A stretch of 64,000 bases of DNA from Merluccius polli (taxonomy: Eukaryota > Chordata > Actinopteri > Gadiformes > Merlucciidae). Location: the NCBI GenBank assembly GCA_030340625.1, contig JAOPHQ010001150.1, forward strand, positions 84,501-148,500. The letters are read 5' to 3'. The notes below the pieces were generated by a model, which saw nothing but the letters and a program-made list of their open reading frames with translations, did not search any database and had not been told where the DNA came from. A program made the translations under genes and the position numbers. Of this stretch, positions 11,839 through 23,413 are shown piece after piece. Numbering within the stretch: the first letter of the stretch is position 1; every line of letters starts with the position of its first letter.

Positions 11839-13850
11839 AATAATAATAATAATAATAATAATGGATTTTATTTTAAAAAGCACCTTTCAGGTCACTTAAG
11901 GACACCGTACAAGAATACATTAAAATATACATTAAAATATACAAACACAGGATAAAATAGACATAATATGGAATGATCAACATAAGATAAAATAAATAGG
12001 GCAAGTATGGCAGTATGACGGTATGGATTATTTTGACAGAGAATCAGAGGGAGTATGCAGTCCGGAACAGGTGGGTTTTGAGTCTTGATTTGAAAAGGGG
12101 GAGAGAATCACAGTTCCGGAGGTCGGGAGGTAGAGCGTTCCAGAGCTGGGGAGCAGAGCGACTGACGTGCTCTGCCCCCCATAGTGCTGAGGCGGGCAGG
12201 GGGCACATAGAGGTGGATGGAGGAGGAGGATCGAAGGGAACGGGTGGGGATGTTGATGTGCAGGAGGTCAGACAGGTAAGGAGGGGCGAGGTTGTGGATG
12301 GCCATGTATGTAAACAGGAGGAGTTTGTAGTTGATGCGGTGGGTTACGGGGAGCCAGTGAAGCTGCTGGAGGACAGGGGTGATGTGATGGTATGAAGGGG
12401 TCTTAGTGATGATGCGGGCGGCAGAGTTATGGACCAGTTGTAGTTTACGGAGGGACTTTTGGGGGAGGCCGAAGAGGAGAGAATTGCAGTAGTCCAGACG
12501 GGAGGTGACGAGGCTGTGAACAAGGATGGCGGTGGTGTGGGGGGTGAGGGAGGGGCGGAGTCTGGTGATGTTGCGGAGATGGAAGTATGCAGTGCGGGTA
12601 ATGGTGTTGATGTGAGAGTGGAAGGAGAGTGTGCTATCGAGGATGACACCCAAGCTCTTAACCTGGGGGGAGGGGGAAACTGAGGAGCTGTCGATGGTGA
12701 GAGAGAAGGTATTGACTTTAGCTAGTGAGGATTTAGTGCCGAGGAGGAGGAATTCAGTTTTATTGCAGTTTAATTGAAGGAAGTTTGAGGTGAACCAGGT
12801 TTTTAATTCGGAGAGACAGTCGGTGAGGGAGGGGGGTGGGAGTGAGGAATTGGGTTTGCAGGAAAGGTAGAGCTGGGTGTCATCCGCGAAGCAGTGGAAC
12901 TGGATATTGAATTTGCGGAGGATGTGGCCGAGGGGTAGGAGATAGATGATGAATAGAAGAGGCCCCAGGACAGATCCCTGGGGCACACCGGTAGTGACTG
13001 GGGAGGGATTTGAAGTGAAAGATTTGAGCTGTACGAACTGGGTGCGGCCTGTGAGGTAGGAGTGGAACCAACTGAGGGGAGTGTGGGAGAGGCCAATGGA
13101 GGAGAGTCTGCTGAGAAGGATGGGGTGTGAGATGGTGTCGAAGGCCGCACTCAGATCGAGGAGGATGAGGATGGAGATAGAACCAGAGTCAGCTGCAATG
13201 AGGAGATCGTTGGTGATTTTGATGAGGGCGGTCTCTGTGCTGTGACGGGGGCGGAAACCAGACTGGAAAGGCTCGTAGAGTGAGTGGAGGGATAAATGGG
13301 AGTGAAGTTGGGAGGCGACTGTCTTTTCTAGGATTTTGGAAATGAAAGGTAGGTTAGAGATGGGGCGGAGGTTACTGAAGTTGTTGGGGTCTGAACCGGG
13401 TTTCTTTAATATGGGGGTGACGGCGGCAGTTTTGAAAAGTGAAGGGACTATTCCAGATGAAAGTGAGGAGTGAATGATGGTGGTAATGAGGGGGAGGAGG
13501 GAGGGGAGGCAGGATTTGACTAGGGTTGTGGGGAGGGGATCAAGCTGACAGGTGGTGGGCTTAGATTTGTGGATGAGAACGGAGAGTTCAGAGGCAGTGG
13601 GGAGGAGAAAACTGGAGAAGAGATGACAAGTAGGGGGAAGTGCAGGTGGGGAGAGAGGGGGGGCGTTGGGATGTAGGTGCTGATGAATGGAATGGATTTT
13701 CAGATTGAAATAGTCTAAAATGGAATTGCAGGATTCAGTGGAGTACAAGTGGGGGGGCAGAGAATTGGGTGGGTGGAGGATTTTTTTGAGAACAGAGAAA
13801 AGGGTTTTTGAGTTTCCTTCATTAGAAAGGATGAGGCCGGAGTAGTAAAT
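11839..13850 (-). mobile_element. 5'-truncated L2/Rex1-like LINE
   Basis: A non-LTR retrotransposon inserted on the minus strand. Its 3' end is a (TTA)n tail (11839-11862 on the plus strand) and its 5' end is cut at about 13848. The interrupted host word is CAGTATAT/GGCTCGG, known from neighbouring repeat copies; ATAT occurs on both sides and may be the TSD. The endonuclease domain is missing, as expected of a 5'-truncated copy. Confidence 0.9.
12044..13847 (-). pseudogene. LINE reverse transcriptase ORF, truncated and frameshifted
   Basis: Reverse transcriptase of an L2/Rex1-type LINE. Visible blocks: PISNLPFISKILEKTVASQL, FQSGFRPRHSTETALIKI, LDLSAAFDTISH, VTTGVPQGSVLGPLLF, the catalytic FADDTQLYL, and the clade-typical VTSRLDYCNSLLFGLP with LQQLHWLPVTHRINYKLLL. 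About 575 codons are open from the 5' break to near 12150. There a likely 2-bp deletion shifts the frame, and the original C-terminus (NALPPDLRNCDSLPLFKSRL, then KTHLFRTAYSL and a stop at 12044) continues in another frame. The endonuclease is missing. Residues 1-24 of the longest ORF come from flanking repeat DNA, not from the LINE. Confidence 0.9.
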
Positions 13851-14680
13851 ATGGCTCGGCTGAAACACGGGAGGACACGGTGTATTTATCAAAGCTTGGT
13901 CGCCGTGCTTAGGGTACATTCACACTGCGTTTTGAATCTCCAATGGACCATTGGTTTATACACTGTTACACCAGTCAGCAAATACGGGACAGGTCCACAG
14001 TGGTGTGTTAAAACCCGCCGCACACACGCACACACACACGCGTTTTTTTCCAATGTCCGCGCAGTATATGACTCGGCTGAAACACAGGAGGACACGGTGT
14101 ATTTATCAAAGCTTGGTCGCCGTGCTTAGGCTACATTCACAATACGTTTTGAATCTCAAATGGACCATTGGTTTATACACTTTTACACCAGTCAGCAAAT
14201 ATGCTACAGGTCCACAGTGGTGTGTTAAAACCCGCCACGCACACACACGCGTTTAAAAAAAAAAAAAAATCCAATAGCCCCGCAGTATATAGACCCGGCT
14301 TGTGTGGGTACTCCTTTCCCATTGCCATGGCTTGCTCCGCGACGGATAATGCTCTCTGTACCGCTCTATAGTGGGGGGCCAGCGGGGGCCAGTGCCCCCG
14401 TGACTCTGAGTCCGGACCCCCCTATGTCGTCGTATTACTGTGAATCATTTTTTAAATGTATTTATTTTTTTTATTTTTTATTTATTTATTTATTTTTATT
14501 TTATTTCATTTTTTTAATTTAAATTATTACACACACACACACACACACACACAGACGCACACATGGACAAACACACACCAACACCTGCTTTATTTTCTTG
14601 CATGACTTCCTCCTCAATAATATATGGGGACGACGGGGCCAGAGTCAGGCACACTCAAAATTTCTTTAGAAATTTTCTAG

Positions 14681-16026
14681 TTAAGATATAATTATACATA
14701 TTATTTGCAGATTAACTTGCATAATGATGTAATAATGACAAATGTTAGAAAGCCCCTCCGTAATAATAACAATCAACCTACACCATGATTGAACCTAATC
14801 ATTACTTGTTACGTGTTAACTTCAAGAGGGTCACGAGGAAGCCCCTCTCAACTGTGATTGAATCCAGAGACTGATTGAATCCAGAGACAATGGGTACTGT
14901 GTTCTGCTATCTGCAAATCACATGACACAGTAGTCTGGCCCTACTGCCTGACCACAAGGGGATATTGACATATAGATATACCTAGAAGGGCCTGGGTCTG
15001 CCGAGACAGGAAGCGGAGGTGCCGCTCACATGTTTTAGAAAGTATATATTTGCTGTGTTGGAACGAAATAATCAGTGGCTTCATGAATCTACTCCGGATT
15101 GCATTCATTTTACCATTATAAATCAATTGAAGGTCACCTCCCCTTTAAGAGTCAAGCACCAGGACAAATGCTATTCATGCAATTGTCTCATTGTGAAATG
15201 TGTGTCATAGGGGCAAAAATAGTTTTCAAAGACTTTAACAAAAGAAAATCTTCTAATTAAGACCTCCAAAATATTTCTGGGGAATTCTGCTATTTTCTGT
15301 AGTTTCCTAGAATCAGATGAACTCATAGATGCAATTTGAATGGATGAAAATGTTAGCTTAGCCTTATCTCAACTGTTGCAAGTCTGGGTGACAAGTAGAT
15401 TAACTTTTTTAACTACTCCTAAGATAGATGGTTGATACGTCAGTGATATTTGAATATTACAAATCATTATTTTGCTTTACCAAGTCTAACATTACCTTCG
15501 AAGAAGAATGTATTTATTAGTATACTTTAAAATATCATATGTCTTAAAACTAGGCCCCACTCAAAGTATATACTACTGTGATGTGTCCTCCCAGGAAGCA
15601 ATTGAGGTGTTGGGAGTAGAGTTGATTAAATGGCCTCCTTTGTTGTATCAATCAGACAACAGATCCTCCACAGACCAACTGGTCTGTGTGCCTTTTAACT
15701 TTTACTAATTCCTGCAAGTTAATGTGGTTTCACCTTCATTCTGTTCTTACCCCCTTCCTGCAGACCTCCGTCTTAACCCCCCCCCCCACACTGTTCTTGA
15801 TGAGTTGATCAGGATACAATAGAGGTGATGGGCTTAGCATTAATCAACCTCCCTTTCATGTATCAGTCAATCAACAAATCCTCCACATACCAACTAACCC
15901 CACCCTTGCCATGTGTATTTTAATGTATTTATATGTTTGTTTACAGAAGGTAGTCCTTGTATCAGGTCCGGTATGACCTCATTAAAACAGCATTGTCAGC
16001 CCTAAATATTAACTGCTATATAGGCA
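14681..16026. other. No gene seen; one diverged duplication
   Basis: AT-rich sequence without recognisable coding potential. Two related segments at about 15590-15700 and 15810-15920 share GATCCTCCACA/AATCCTCCACA, ACCAACT and a run of similar words, suggesting an old local duplication. A short poly-C run lies at 15777-15787. Confidence 0.5.
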
Positions 16027-16034
16027 ATAATAAC

Positions 16035-16878
16035 TAGTGTTGCACCGATACCGATACTAGTATCGGGAGGGGCCCCGATACCGCGCTAAAATGCTGGCAT
16101 CGGTATCGGCGAGTACGAACAAATAATGCGCCGATGCCATTTACATATTAATATGAAACTTGGAACGCAGCGCTTTGCGTCTTTCTCTCCCTTCACTCAC
16201 TGCTGCGTGTGATCACACGTGTTCAGTGCATGCCGTGCCAAGCAGCTATCCTATTGGCCCACTCCGGCCGCCCGGCCGCGCATGTTGACCGACCGACAAG
16301 CGACGACGACAAAGTACCAAAAAAAAGCAAGAAAAAAAAGCACCGGAGACGCGGAGGGCGCGCGGTTCAGCCGCGCGGCGCACAGAAAAGTTGCTCCGCC
16401 TGCGGACGCGCCGGTGCGGGGAAACTCAGTGAGCGGGTCCGCCTGCCGGTGCGACGCACCCGGTCACCACCCATGCCCCCCCCCCGCCGCTCCCCGGGGT
16501 GCCATGCGGACACAAACAAGGAGAAGAGGGGAAAAAGCAGGAGAGAGAGGGAGACGCGTCTTGTGCTCACAGGCGGGAGATCGCTCAAATGGACAGACAG
16601 TGACCGCATCACAGACTACATACTAGTAATTATCTCTAGTTATACTATATTATCTAATTATACTAGTAATTAAGCCATGATAGCAATGATTTTACATCCA
16701 AGTGAGTATGCAGTTCTTTAGTATTAGAAGAAAAAAAGCTTGTATATACAGTGTATATATATATATATATTTTTTTTTTCCGGCGTGGTATCGGTATGGT
16801 ATCGGTATCGGCCGATACTGCACAGCCGGGTATCGGTATCGGTATCGGGGGCCAAAAAATGGTATCGGTGCAACACTA
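16035..16878. mobile_element. hAT-type non-autonomous element, 844 bp
   Basis: Bounded by inverted repeats TAGTGTTGCACCGATACC and GGTATCGGTGCAACACTA, flanked by an exact 8-bp TSD ATAATAAC (16027-16034 and 16879-16886). An 8-bp TSD and a TA/CA-starting terminus are typical of hAT. Subterminal CGATACC/GGTATCG words are repeated many times, as in transposase-binding regions. The GC-rich interior (16209-16626) has an open frame but no recognisable domain. Confidence 0.93.
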
Positions 16879-17336
16879 ATAATAACTAGAACAAAAGTTA
16901 TGGTAACGGTACTCTTAAGCTTTAAGTTGGTCACTCATGCTGAGATGGTGAAACAAAACAGGAAGATGCTCTGAAAACATCATACACACACTTACCTTGA
17001 CGTAGCTGAAGAAGTAGATTGCTGGCATTGGAGGCACATGCTCTAAAATCAGTGTTAATACATTGCATACCAATTGACTGAATTTTTACCTGCTTTTTGA
17101 AAAATCCGATAAACAAGTATGCAACCATACTCTGAGGCCACAATCAACCGTGTAACCATCCACATCACTATCTGAAAAAAGTAAACAGAGGGAGATGAAA
17201 TAGCTGCACACTTGACTAGAAAGTAGTCAAGACAAACTCAGCTAACTTAACTAGGGTCCACCACCCAAGGGATGCCTAGCCACACAAAATTAAAATTCAG
17301 TAACATTCAGTGTTTCCTCCACCATATAATCTAGAG

Positions 17337-17690
17337 CAGGGATTCCCAAAGTGTGGTGCGCGAGCTGCCACCAGGGGGTGTGCGAGAGGAAAAATGTAAT
17401 GGCGGTCTGGTGTAATATTACACAATTACAGTGCTGTTTTTTAAGTGTGATTTTTCCATACAATAAAAAAACATGATTATAGCATTATATTGAAACTTTG
17501 TTGATGTTGTTATTGTCATGCGTGTTGTGGTTATTTGCGCATGATTAAACATGAGTCTTTATATGGCGATAAAACAAAGCTTTGTTGTGTTTTTTTTTTG
17601 TTTTGTTTTTTGAAGTGGGGATTGGGGGTGCGCCAACCCGGTTGGGATGTAGAAGGGGGTGCGCAGGAAAAAAAAGTTTGGGAACCGCTG
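17337..17690. mobile_element. hAT-type MITE, 354 bp
   Basis: Termini CAGGGATTCCCAAA and TTTGGGAACCGCTG form imperfect inverted repeats flanked by the exact 8-bp TSD ATCTAGAG (17329-17336 and 17691-17698). The ends resemble Charlie-type hAT elements. It is non-coding. Confidence 0.92.
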
Positions 17691-17699
17691 ATCTAGAGC

Positions 17700-19702
17700 A
17701 ACAATTTGAGCAACCCACACCCCACAAATGCATAAACAGTTAAATTACCATCACTATCATCCCCTTTCAGTTACTTAACTTTCTATGCAAAGCAAACAGT
17801 AACTTTACTCTATTTTACATTAGTTTGCAGGGAAAGATGTTAACTAGCAAATTACATACCATTTCACAGTAGCTATTTGCACCATTTTAGTAAGCTAGTA
17901 GGTAGGGGGGGAATTAGCTTACTTTAGCAAGGTTAGCCAGTGAGCTACAAGCACCATTTAGCCAAACTTGGCGCGCTATAGGTGTAACAGGGTGTAATAT
18001 CCCTTTAATTACAATTACACAAAATTGCCTTTTATTGTTGTATTGAAATGTAACTTCACAGCTGCCTTATGTGCCCCTTTCTATTTGATTTTGTTCTGTG
18101 ATTTAGCTCCACCTCCTTCTGTACTCCCTCCCACATTTCTGGGAATGTTCCGATTCTCTTGGGAAGAGGTGCGTGCATTTATTTCCTGCCATTTTGTGAT
18201 CAAACCATTTTATAGTTTACCATTCTTTATATTAATTATTTTGCTCTGTTTTGGTGCTACAGAGAACATTTTCTTTTATTACAATATGCTAGTGTAGTGT
18301 ATTTTCTGATATACATTTACAGGTCAGGGTTTTTCCTGGCTTAAAATATTTTTAAATCCCGTTGATCTAATTTTTAATCTCTAACTTAGTGTTATAAAAT
18401 AAACACTGTTAACCTTGTGCTGCTTTACAGACAATACAATACCGTAATAATCAGCTTAAATATCATTTTTACAAGCACACGCACAAAGCGGGCCGCCTAT
18501 TAATGGCATGGACCAAGCGGTTCTGGACCAGGAAGGAGACATGAACACTTTTAATAATCGTATTTACCGTATAACTGCACACAACTTTATTTAAAAGCAA
18601 TCAAATGGAAAACGTGTTTGTATTTTGGTGTCCGGTGCGGGTGGATGTGCGGCTCCTCCGGCGGAGCGGTTCATGTTATTAGCGGAGTCCGGGAGGGTTA
18701 ACCTTCACGGCGTAGTTACGAGGGATGTGCGACTATCGTTTTAAAGTTAGAAAGATATTAGATATTCAACCGATATTCACGCTCCGAATTACAGCGATCA
18801 GACACGGCGAACTAAAGCCGCGATCACCGGTATGAGTCTCGTGTGTCTAGCGGTGTCTACCTGCCCAGGTGTTTACCGCCCAGGTGTATTGGTCAGTATT
18901 TCTGCAGCGATGAGTTAAATCAGGGCTTGTTGCGACCACGGATGTATTCGGTTTGCGATGCTCATGCTGTGTTATTTTTATGTTTTACTTTTTGCTTGAC
19001 TAATGAAAACGTATTCGACTAAGCCTCCGTCGATCGACTAAGCCGACTATTAGGGGCAGCCCTAGTTAACTTACAGCACTTTATGTGGACCATTAGTTAT
19101 ATTTTCAATTTATTTACAGAGCAATCCCTGCAAAGTTTTTAGGTAATAACTATAGAAGAGACTATAGGATTAGTGTGTCGGACGAGGGGGGCGTGGCATC
19201 ATGATGGTGGCTCTCCATCGTGATGTCAGTCAGCCGTCACGTTGGACGATGTCAGACCACGCGAACGCGAACCTGATTTTTTATTTATTTTTTCGCAGAC
19301 ACGTCGGTACGCTGTAATTCTGGTCGGTAAAAGATGCTTTGTTTGACATGTCGGCCGGTGCTAATTTCGACACAGCGCCACCGCCACTACTGGTGGTTGC
19401 GTGCAACTGCAGTTACATATGAATGAATTGACAGATCCCGACAGGGAAACGCTTGGTGAAATTACCGATTGAAAAACAGCCGTGAGCTGGTGGCGGTAAG
19501 GAATTTGGCGGTGGCGGCCGCCACCAAATTCTCTATGCAGGAAAAACCCTGCAGGTTATTCTACTTCTCTCTTTTGTTCATTGTATTACACTCATTCTTT
19601 ATATGTAGAATACTACTGTGTCATGAGAGAACATTCCTATGTCTCCTAGTTAGCTATTAGGGGTAATCCTGAGGGCCTGCTGAGGGGCAGCAGGATGCCC
19701 TG
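17700..19702. other. No gene seen; repeat-like segments
   Basis: No coding sequence was recognised. A dispersed motif lies at about 18750-18830 (TTCACGCTCCGAATTACAG) and recurs in inverted orientation near 59400 and, more diverged, near 60320. CGACTAAGCC and GGGGCAGCCCTAG at 19030-19070 resemble a hAT terminus. A near-palindrome, GGCGGTGGCGGCCGCCACC, sits at about 19507. Confidence 0.45.
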
Positions 19703-21935
19703 CCCAGTATTTCAAAAGGGATTGACAGGATTATCCTGGTCGGATTGGATTAAATCTAGATCTGATCTGAAAACTGGGTATTTCAACACAGATCCAGATA
19801 ATCCTGATCCTGAAGATCAGGATTCTGCTTTGGTAATCCAATCCTCCCCTGAATCCAGATTAAAGGCTGGATTTGGGTATTTCAAAAGTTAAGGCAGATC
19901 TCTGGATCAACTTGATACCAAAATTTCAGGATCATTTGGATCCCACCTCAGAGGTGGATTTCACTTGGATTAAATCATTTAGATTAAGTCTCAGCTCCAC
20001 TTCTCCTAGATATTGTTACTCAAGATGTTCATTACACTTAAACTAAAGTGTTAGTGTTTTACTTTTAACAAATAATAAATATTAAAAATATATATATATT
20101 TAAAAATAATAAAGCAGCCTAATTGTAAGAAATGTAAAGTATAGTGAAATATTTGACCTCACTTTCTGAAACTGCTGTAAATAAGAGTAATAATTTATTA
20201 CAGACCTATTTCTCAAATTCTAGTTTCAAACATTGTAACTTGCATGTACCAAAACATCAGAGAAAGACAACAGGAATGCAGGCTCCAAACAAACTTTAAT
20301 TCCAACAAAACAAAGACATTTCAAATAATGTGGCCACTAACTAAAACAGGACCTAACCCAGGTCAGAAGTGAGCTGTTTTTCTAACAGCTTTATTTTCAG
20401 TTCTGTTTCTTTGCATCAGCTTTATTAGTTCATTGGCCTGTTCAATTTGTTTGACTGCCATCTCAGTCTCCATTTTGAGGAGCTTTTGATAAGCATCCTC
20501 ATCCACAGGCATGCCTCCTCCGTCTCCGACACTCTGGCCCACAAACCTCTTGTGGTGGATCGGGTGGAGCAATGCTGGTGCTGGTTGAAGGTTCCACCCT
20601 CTGAGCCTTCACAGGTGTGAGGAACACACATTCAGATGTGTTCATTTTTTCAGTGTCACAGTTTACTGTATATCTTGCTGCACATTGAAGCACTTTCCAA
20701 AGATTTTCAAGGTATATTTTCATGCTACAGATTAAATGAAGACAAATTTGACTTCAGCCAGAAGCTTAAAAATGCACTTTTAAAATGTTTGGAAATGGCT
20801 TGAATGTGATTGTAAAACCTGCAGCAATGTATTTCAGTGTTTGTGTACAAACTGATTATTTTACTTAATCAAATCAGATGCTATTTTGCTATAAATGACC
20901 ATAATTATGTTTAGTGAAAGCCTTCTATATAAGGGAGACAAATTAGGATGAAAAACTGTTTCCAATTGTGTCGCTGACCAAGCTATATACCATGAAAGTA
21001 ATGCAATTACAATTTCAAGCAGTTTCAAGCACTTCATTCAGAATCCAATAACTTGAAAACCTTGAACGTATCAATACAATTACAGCGTTTCTAAGGATTT
21101 CCAGCACTCATACGGTTGTCTTTGATAGCCGAGTGGTCCATGGCTGTGAGTGGACTCTGAAAGTAGAAGAAAGAGAAGGTGTATGAGTATATCTTTGTTT
21201 ATGTACACAAAAGCTTGATATCACCACCAGCATTACTATAACATCCTGACATCTGAATGAACCGTATAGTTAATACTCGTACCGTGTAACGTTACGTTTC
21301 CAAAGTACTGCAGCAGTCTGTACACATGTAGCCTATTTTCCTAAGTCTGCTGTGTTGCCAATGACGTAATGCTAATAAACTCTGAACAGGTTGGCGTTAG
21401 TTTAAAAAGTTACGGTATGATGTACGTCCAATTAATTCCCTTTTAAGTTAAACCATAGACCGCAAAATTCATCAACAACGCCGCTTCCTCGCTATCCCGC
21501 TGGCTGCTTAACACATTCAATGGAGCCAAGTTAGCTCCCGTTAGCGTGGCCGCGGTCAATTAGAGATCGCTGCGGCCTGGTTTTAATTAGGGGACGATTC
21601 AAGAAGTTGGCTTGCATGACATGTTGGTTGGAATTCGTATGGTCTTAAAACCGCTACACATTAGACGATGGTAAACTTACATTTTTGACGTGGAAGTCGC
21701 GCTCCCAGCTGCTCCTTTCATGAGGTAGTCCGCCATGTTCCGATTCCGATTCGGAGGCGACGTCACGAGATTTGGAAATCCGTCTCCGCCCAGATCGGGA
21801 TCATGGTGATCCACCCTGCCGGTGTTTTGAAATACTCGGATAAGTCAGCAGGATCACCTTGATCCAGGACTGAGAAAAGGAGGATTTCATTATCCGGATT
21901 ATCCTGATCCAGATTACAAGTTTTGAAATACTGGG
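19703..21935. mobile_element. 2.2-kb DNA transposon with 5-bp TSD
   Basis: Ends CCCAGTATTTCAAAA (19703) and TTTTGAAATACTGGG (21935) are exact 15-bp inverted repeats. They are flanked by the direct repeat CCCTG (19698-19702 and 21936-21940). Both subterminal regions are rich in GGATTATCCTG/GATCAGGAT words. On the minus strand at about 20363-20660 there are pieces of a small protein ending in a charged helix (KMETEMAVKQIEQANELIKL). This resembles the tail of Myb/SANT-type accessory proteins of Harbinger-group elements, but it is split by a frameshift. The superfamily is unresolved because a 5-bp TSD is unusual for Harbinger. Confidence 0.75.
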
Positions 21936-22049
21936 CCCTGATGACCTCACAAAGTGTTTTCATATGTGGTTTAAGATAGGGAGCTGTTTGTGTTGTGTTG
22001 TAGATCTGAGGGTGTATTGTTTCGGCTTGCCGGACTGTCACGCATTGTA

Positions 22050-22260
22050 TGGCTCAGAGGCCTATAAGAAGTGGGTGCATTAGAGAGGATTCGGTTTTCG
22101 GGCCCCATTGGGGGATTCAGACTCAGATTCGGCCACCATTCAGATGCATAGAAAGTCATCCCGCTTGTGTTCTCTGTTAAATAAAAAGTTATTTACTCAG
22201 ACACTTTTGGGAGCGGACCTCCATCATTTCATCATCCACCGACCAGCATTATGACAGCCG
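22050..22260 (+). mobile_element. LTR-like segment, copy 1
   Basis: Contains CCTATAAGAAG (TATA-like), then the AATAAA signal, then AGTTATTTACTCAGACACTT, GAGCGGACCTCCATCATTTC and GCCGAGAAGAATATAC. A related segment lies at 60755-60962. Promoter and polyadenylation signal in this order suggest an LTR R-U5 region of a retrovirus-like element, but no TG...CA boundaries could be fixed. Confidence 0.45.
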
Positions 22261-22357
22261 AGAAGAATATACTACACTAGCATGCACTTGACCTTTGTTT
22301 AATCATGCTAATACCCCTCCCCCCCTGTGTGCTTTGTATAGAAGTTGGAGAGTTGTT

Positions 22358-22547
22358 TAAGGGCACTTTCTGAAGGAAGCGTTTTTTTGTATTTATCTTC
22401 AGGTATATCTTTTATTTCTTTTATTTTTAACATTTTTTGTGATTAGGTTGTGTGTACATAGCCTTTTTGTTATGATTCTCTTTGGAAGAGGAGTTAGAGT
22501 GTAAGGGCACTTTCTGAAGGAGCTGTATTTTTGTATTTATCTTCGGA
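22358..22547 (+). repeat. Direct repeat of a 45-bp word
   Basis: AGGGCACTTTCTGAAGGA followed by TTTTTGTATTTATCTTC occurs at about 22360 and again at about 22503. It probably belongs to the same LTR-like element. Confidence 0.6.
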
Positions 22548-23183
22548 GTGGCAAACAATGAATTGACTTTGGATGTCCTGAGTCCAGACTAAGTTCCTGA
22601 GTCACGTCTTTACTAAAAAAAATACACAATGCAGATTCAGCCGGACACAGTTACGATTTTACATATGCGAGTAGCAGTGTTGTAATGTAACGAAGTACAA
22701 ATACTTCGTTACTGTACTTAAGTAGAATTTTCACGTATCTGTACTTTACTTCGTTATTTATATTTCTGACAACTTTTACTTTTACTCCACTACATTTCCT
22801 CACTAAAATGTGTACTTTTACTCCGATACATTTCCCATAACCATCTTTGTTACTCGTTACTACAAAATAAAAATCGAGTTGGTGACCTACTTCCTGTTTA
22901 TCAACCTCCAAGCGCGAAGAAAAAAAAAAAACACCGCGCGCGACGTAGAAGAAGATCTGCTTTGGCCAATCATGGAAGCACCTGCAGCTGCGGCAGGTTC
23001 TGCTAATTCTCCGGTCACAAATGACGAGATTAACAGTGGCGACATCAACCGGTATTTTAACCCAAACTGAAAGTGGCTGTTGTTTACTGTTGCCATGGCG
23101 ACATGTCTTTTCCCAGACGAAGTGGTTTTTGTGCGTGTGTGTGTGTAAACGCCACGGCTACACCGGCATGCTGCCAATACTCT

Positions 23184-23413
23184 AGGGTGGCCATTCGTCC
23201 GGCTTTAGGCCGGACTGTCCGGTTTTTCAAAGCCCTGTCCGGCGTCCGGACGCGTATTTGTCCTCCTTTTTGAGACAACCCCACCGGTCATAGGTCCGCC
23301 CGCGGGTCATAGGTCCGTGGTGTGTTACTATTGCGCGCACCCCCCCCCCCCCCCCCCCCCCGTCGGCCGTAGGTCCGCGGTGTGTTACTATTGCGCGCAC
23401 CAATGTTCACCCT
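23184..23413. mobile_element. Nested small element with G/C minisatellite
   Basis: Inside the hAT element. Ends AGGGTGGCCATTCGTCC and AATGTTCACCCT are weak inverted repeats, flanked by direct ACTCT (23179-23183 and 23414-23418). It carries two copies of the GTAGGTCC minisatellite with a 22-nt C-tract between them. Confidence 0.55.
23276..23403 (+). repeat. Copy 2 of the GTAGGTCC G/C minisatellite
   Basis: Repeated words GGTCATAGGTCCG, GTGTGTTACTATTGCGCGCA, a long C-tract (23339-23361) and GTCGGCCGTAGGTCCGCGG. Confidence 0.85.

Larger units (their letters stand above)
11490..14290 (+). repeat. ~210-bp tandem repeat split by a LINE
   Basis: Four or so copies of a unit running from GGCTCGGCTGAAACACGGGA through GGTCCACAGTGGTGTGTTAA and a short CA tract to CCGCGCAGTATAT. 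They lie at about 11490-11628, 11629-11838, 13851-14068 and 14069-14290. The two halves are separated by the LINE at 11839-13850, which shows that the tandem array existed before the LINE landed. Confidence 0.85.
10161..14680 (+). mobile_element. Helentron-like element, unit D (divergent, interrupted by a LINE)
   Basis: Begins TTATTCTTACG straight after the CTAG of unit C, so the TTGAGTGTGCCT terminus is missing, and ends with the same hairpin and CTAG at 14677-14680. The first 700 bp match units B and C. From about 11080 it keeps diverged homology (GTTGTCAGGCAAACCCTACA, CCTATTGGTCA). It then contains a ~210-bp tandem repeat with a LINE inserted in one copy. It may be an older or longer family member. 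Confidence 0.6.

Noticed and set aside
16209..16673. Open frame of about 150 codons rich in Lys/Arg
   Set aside because: It lies wholly inside a hAT-type MITE, is GC-driven, and shows no transposase motif.
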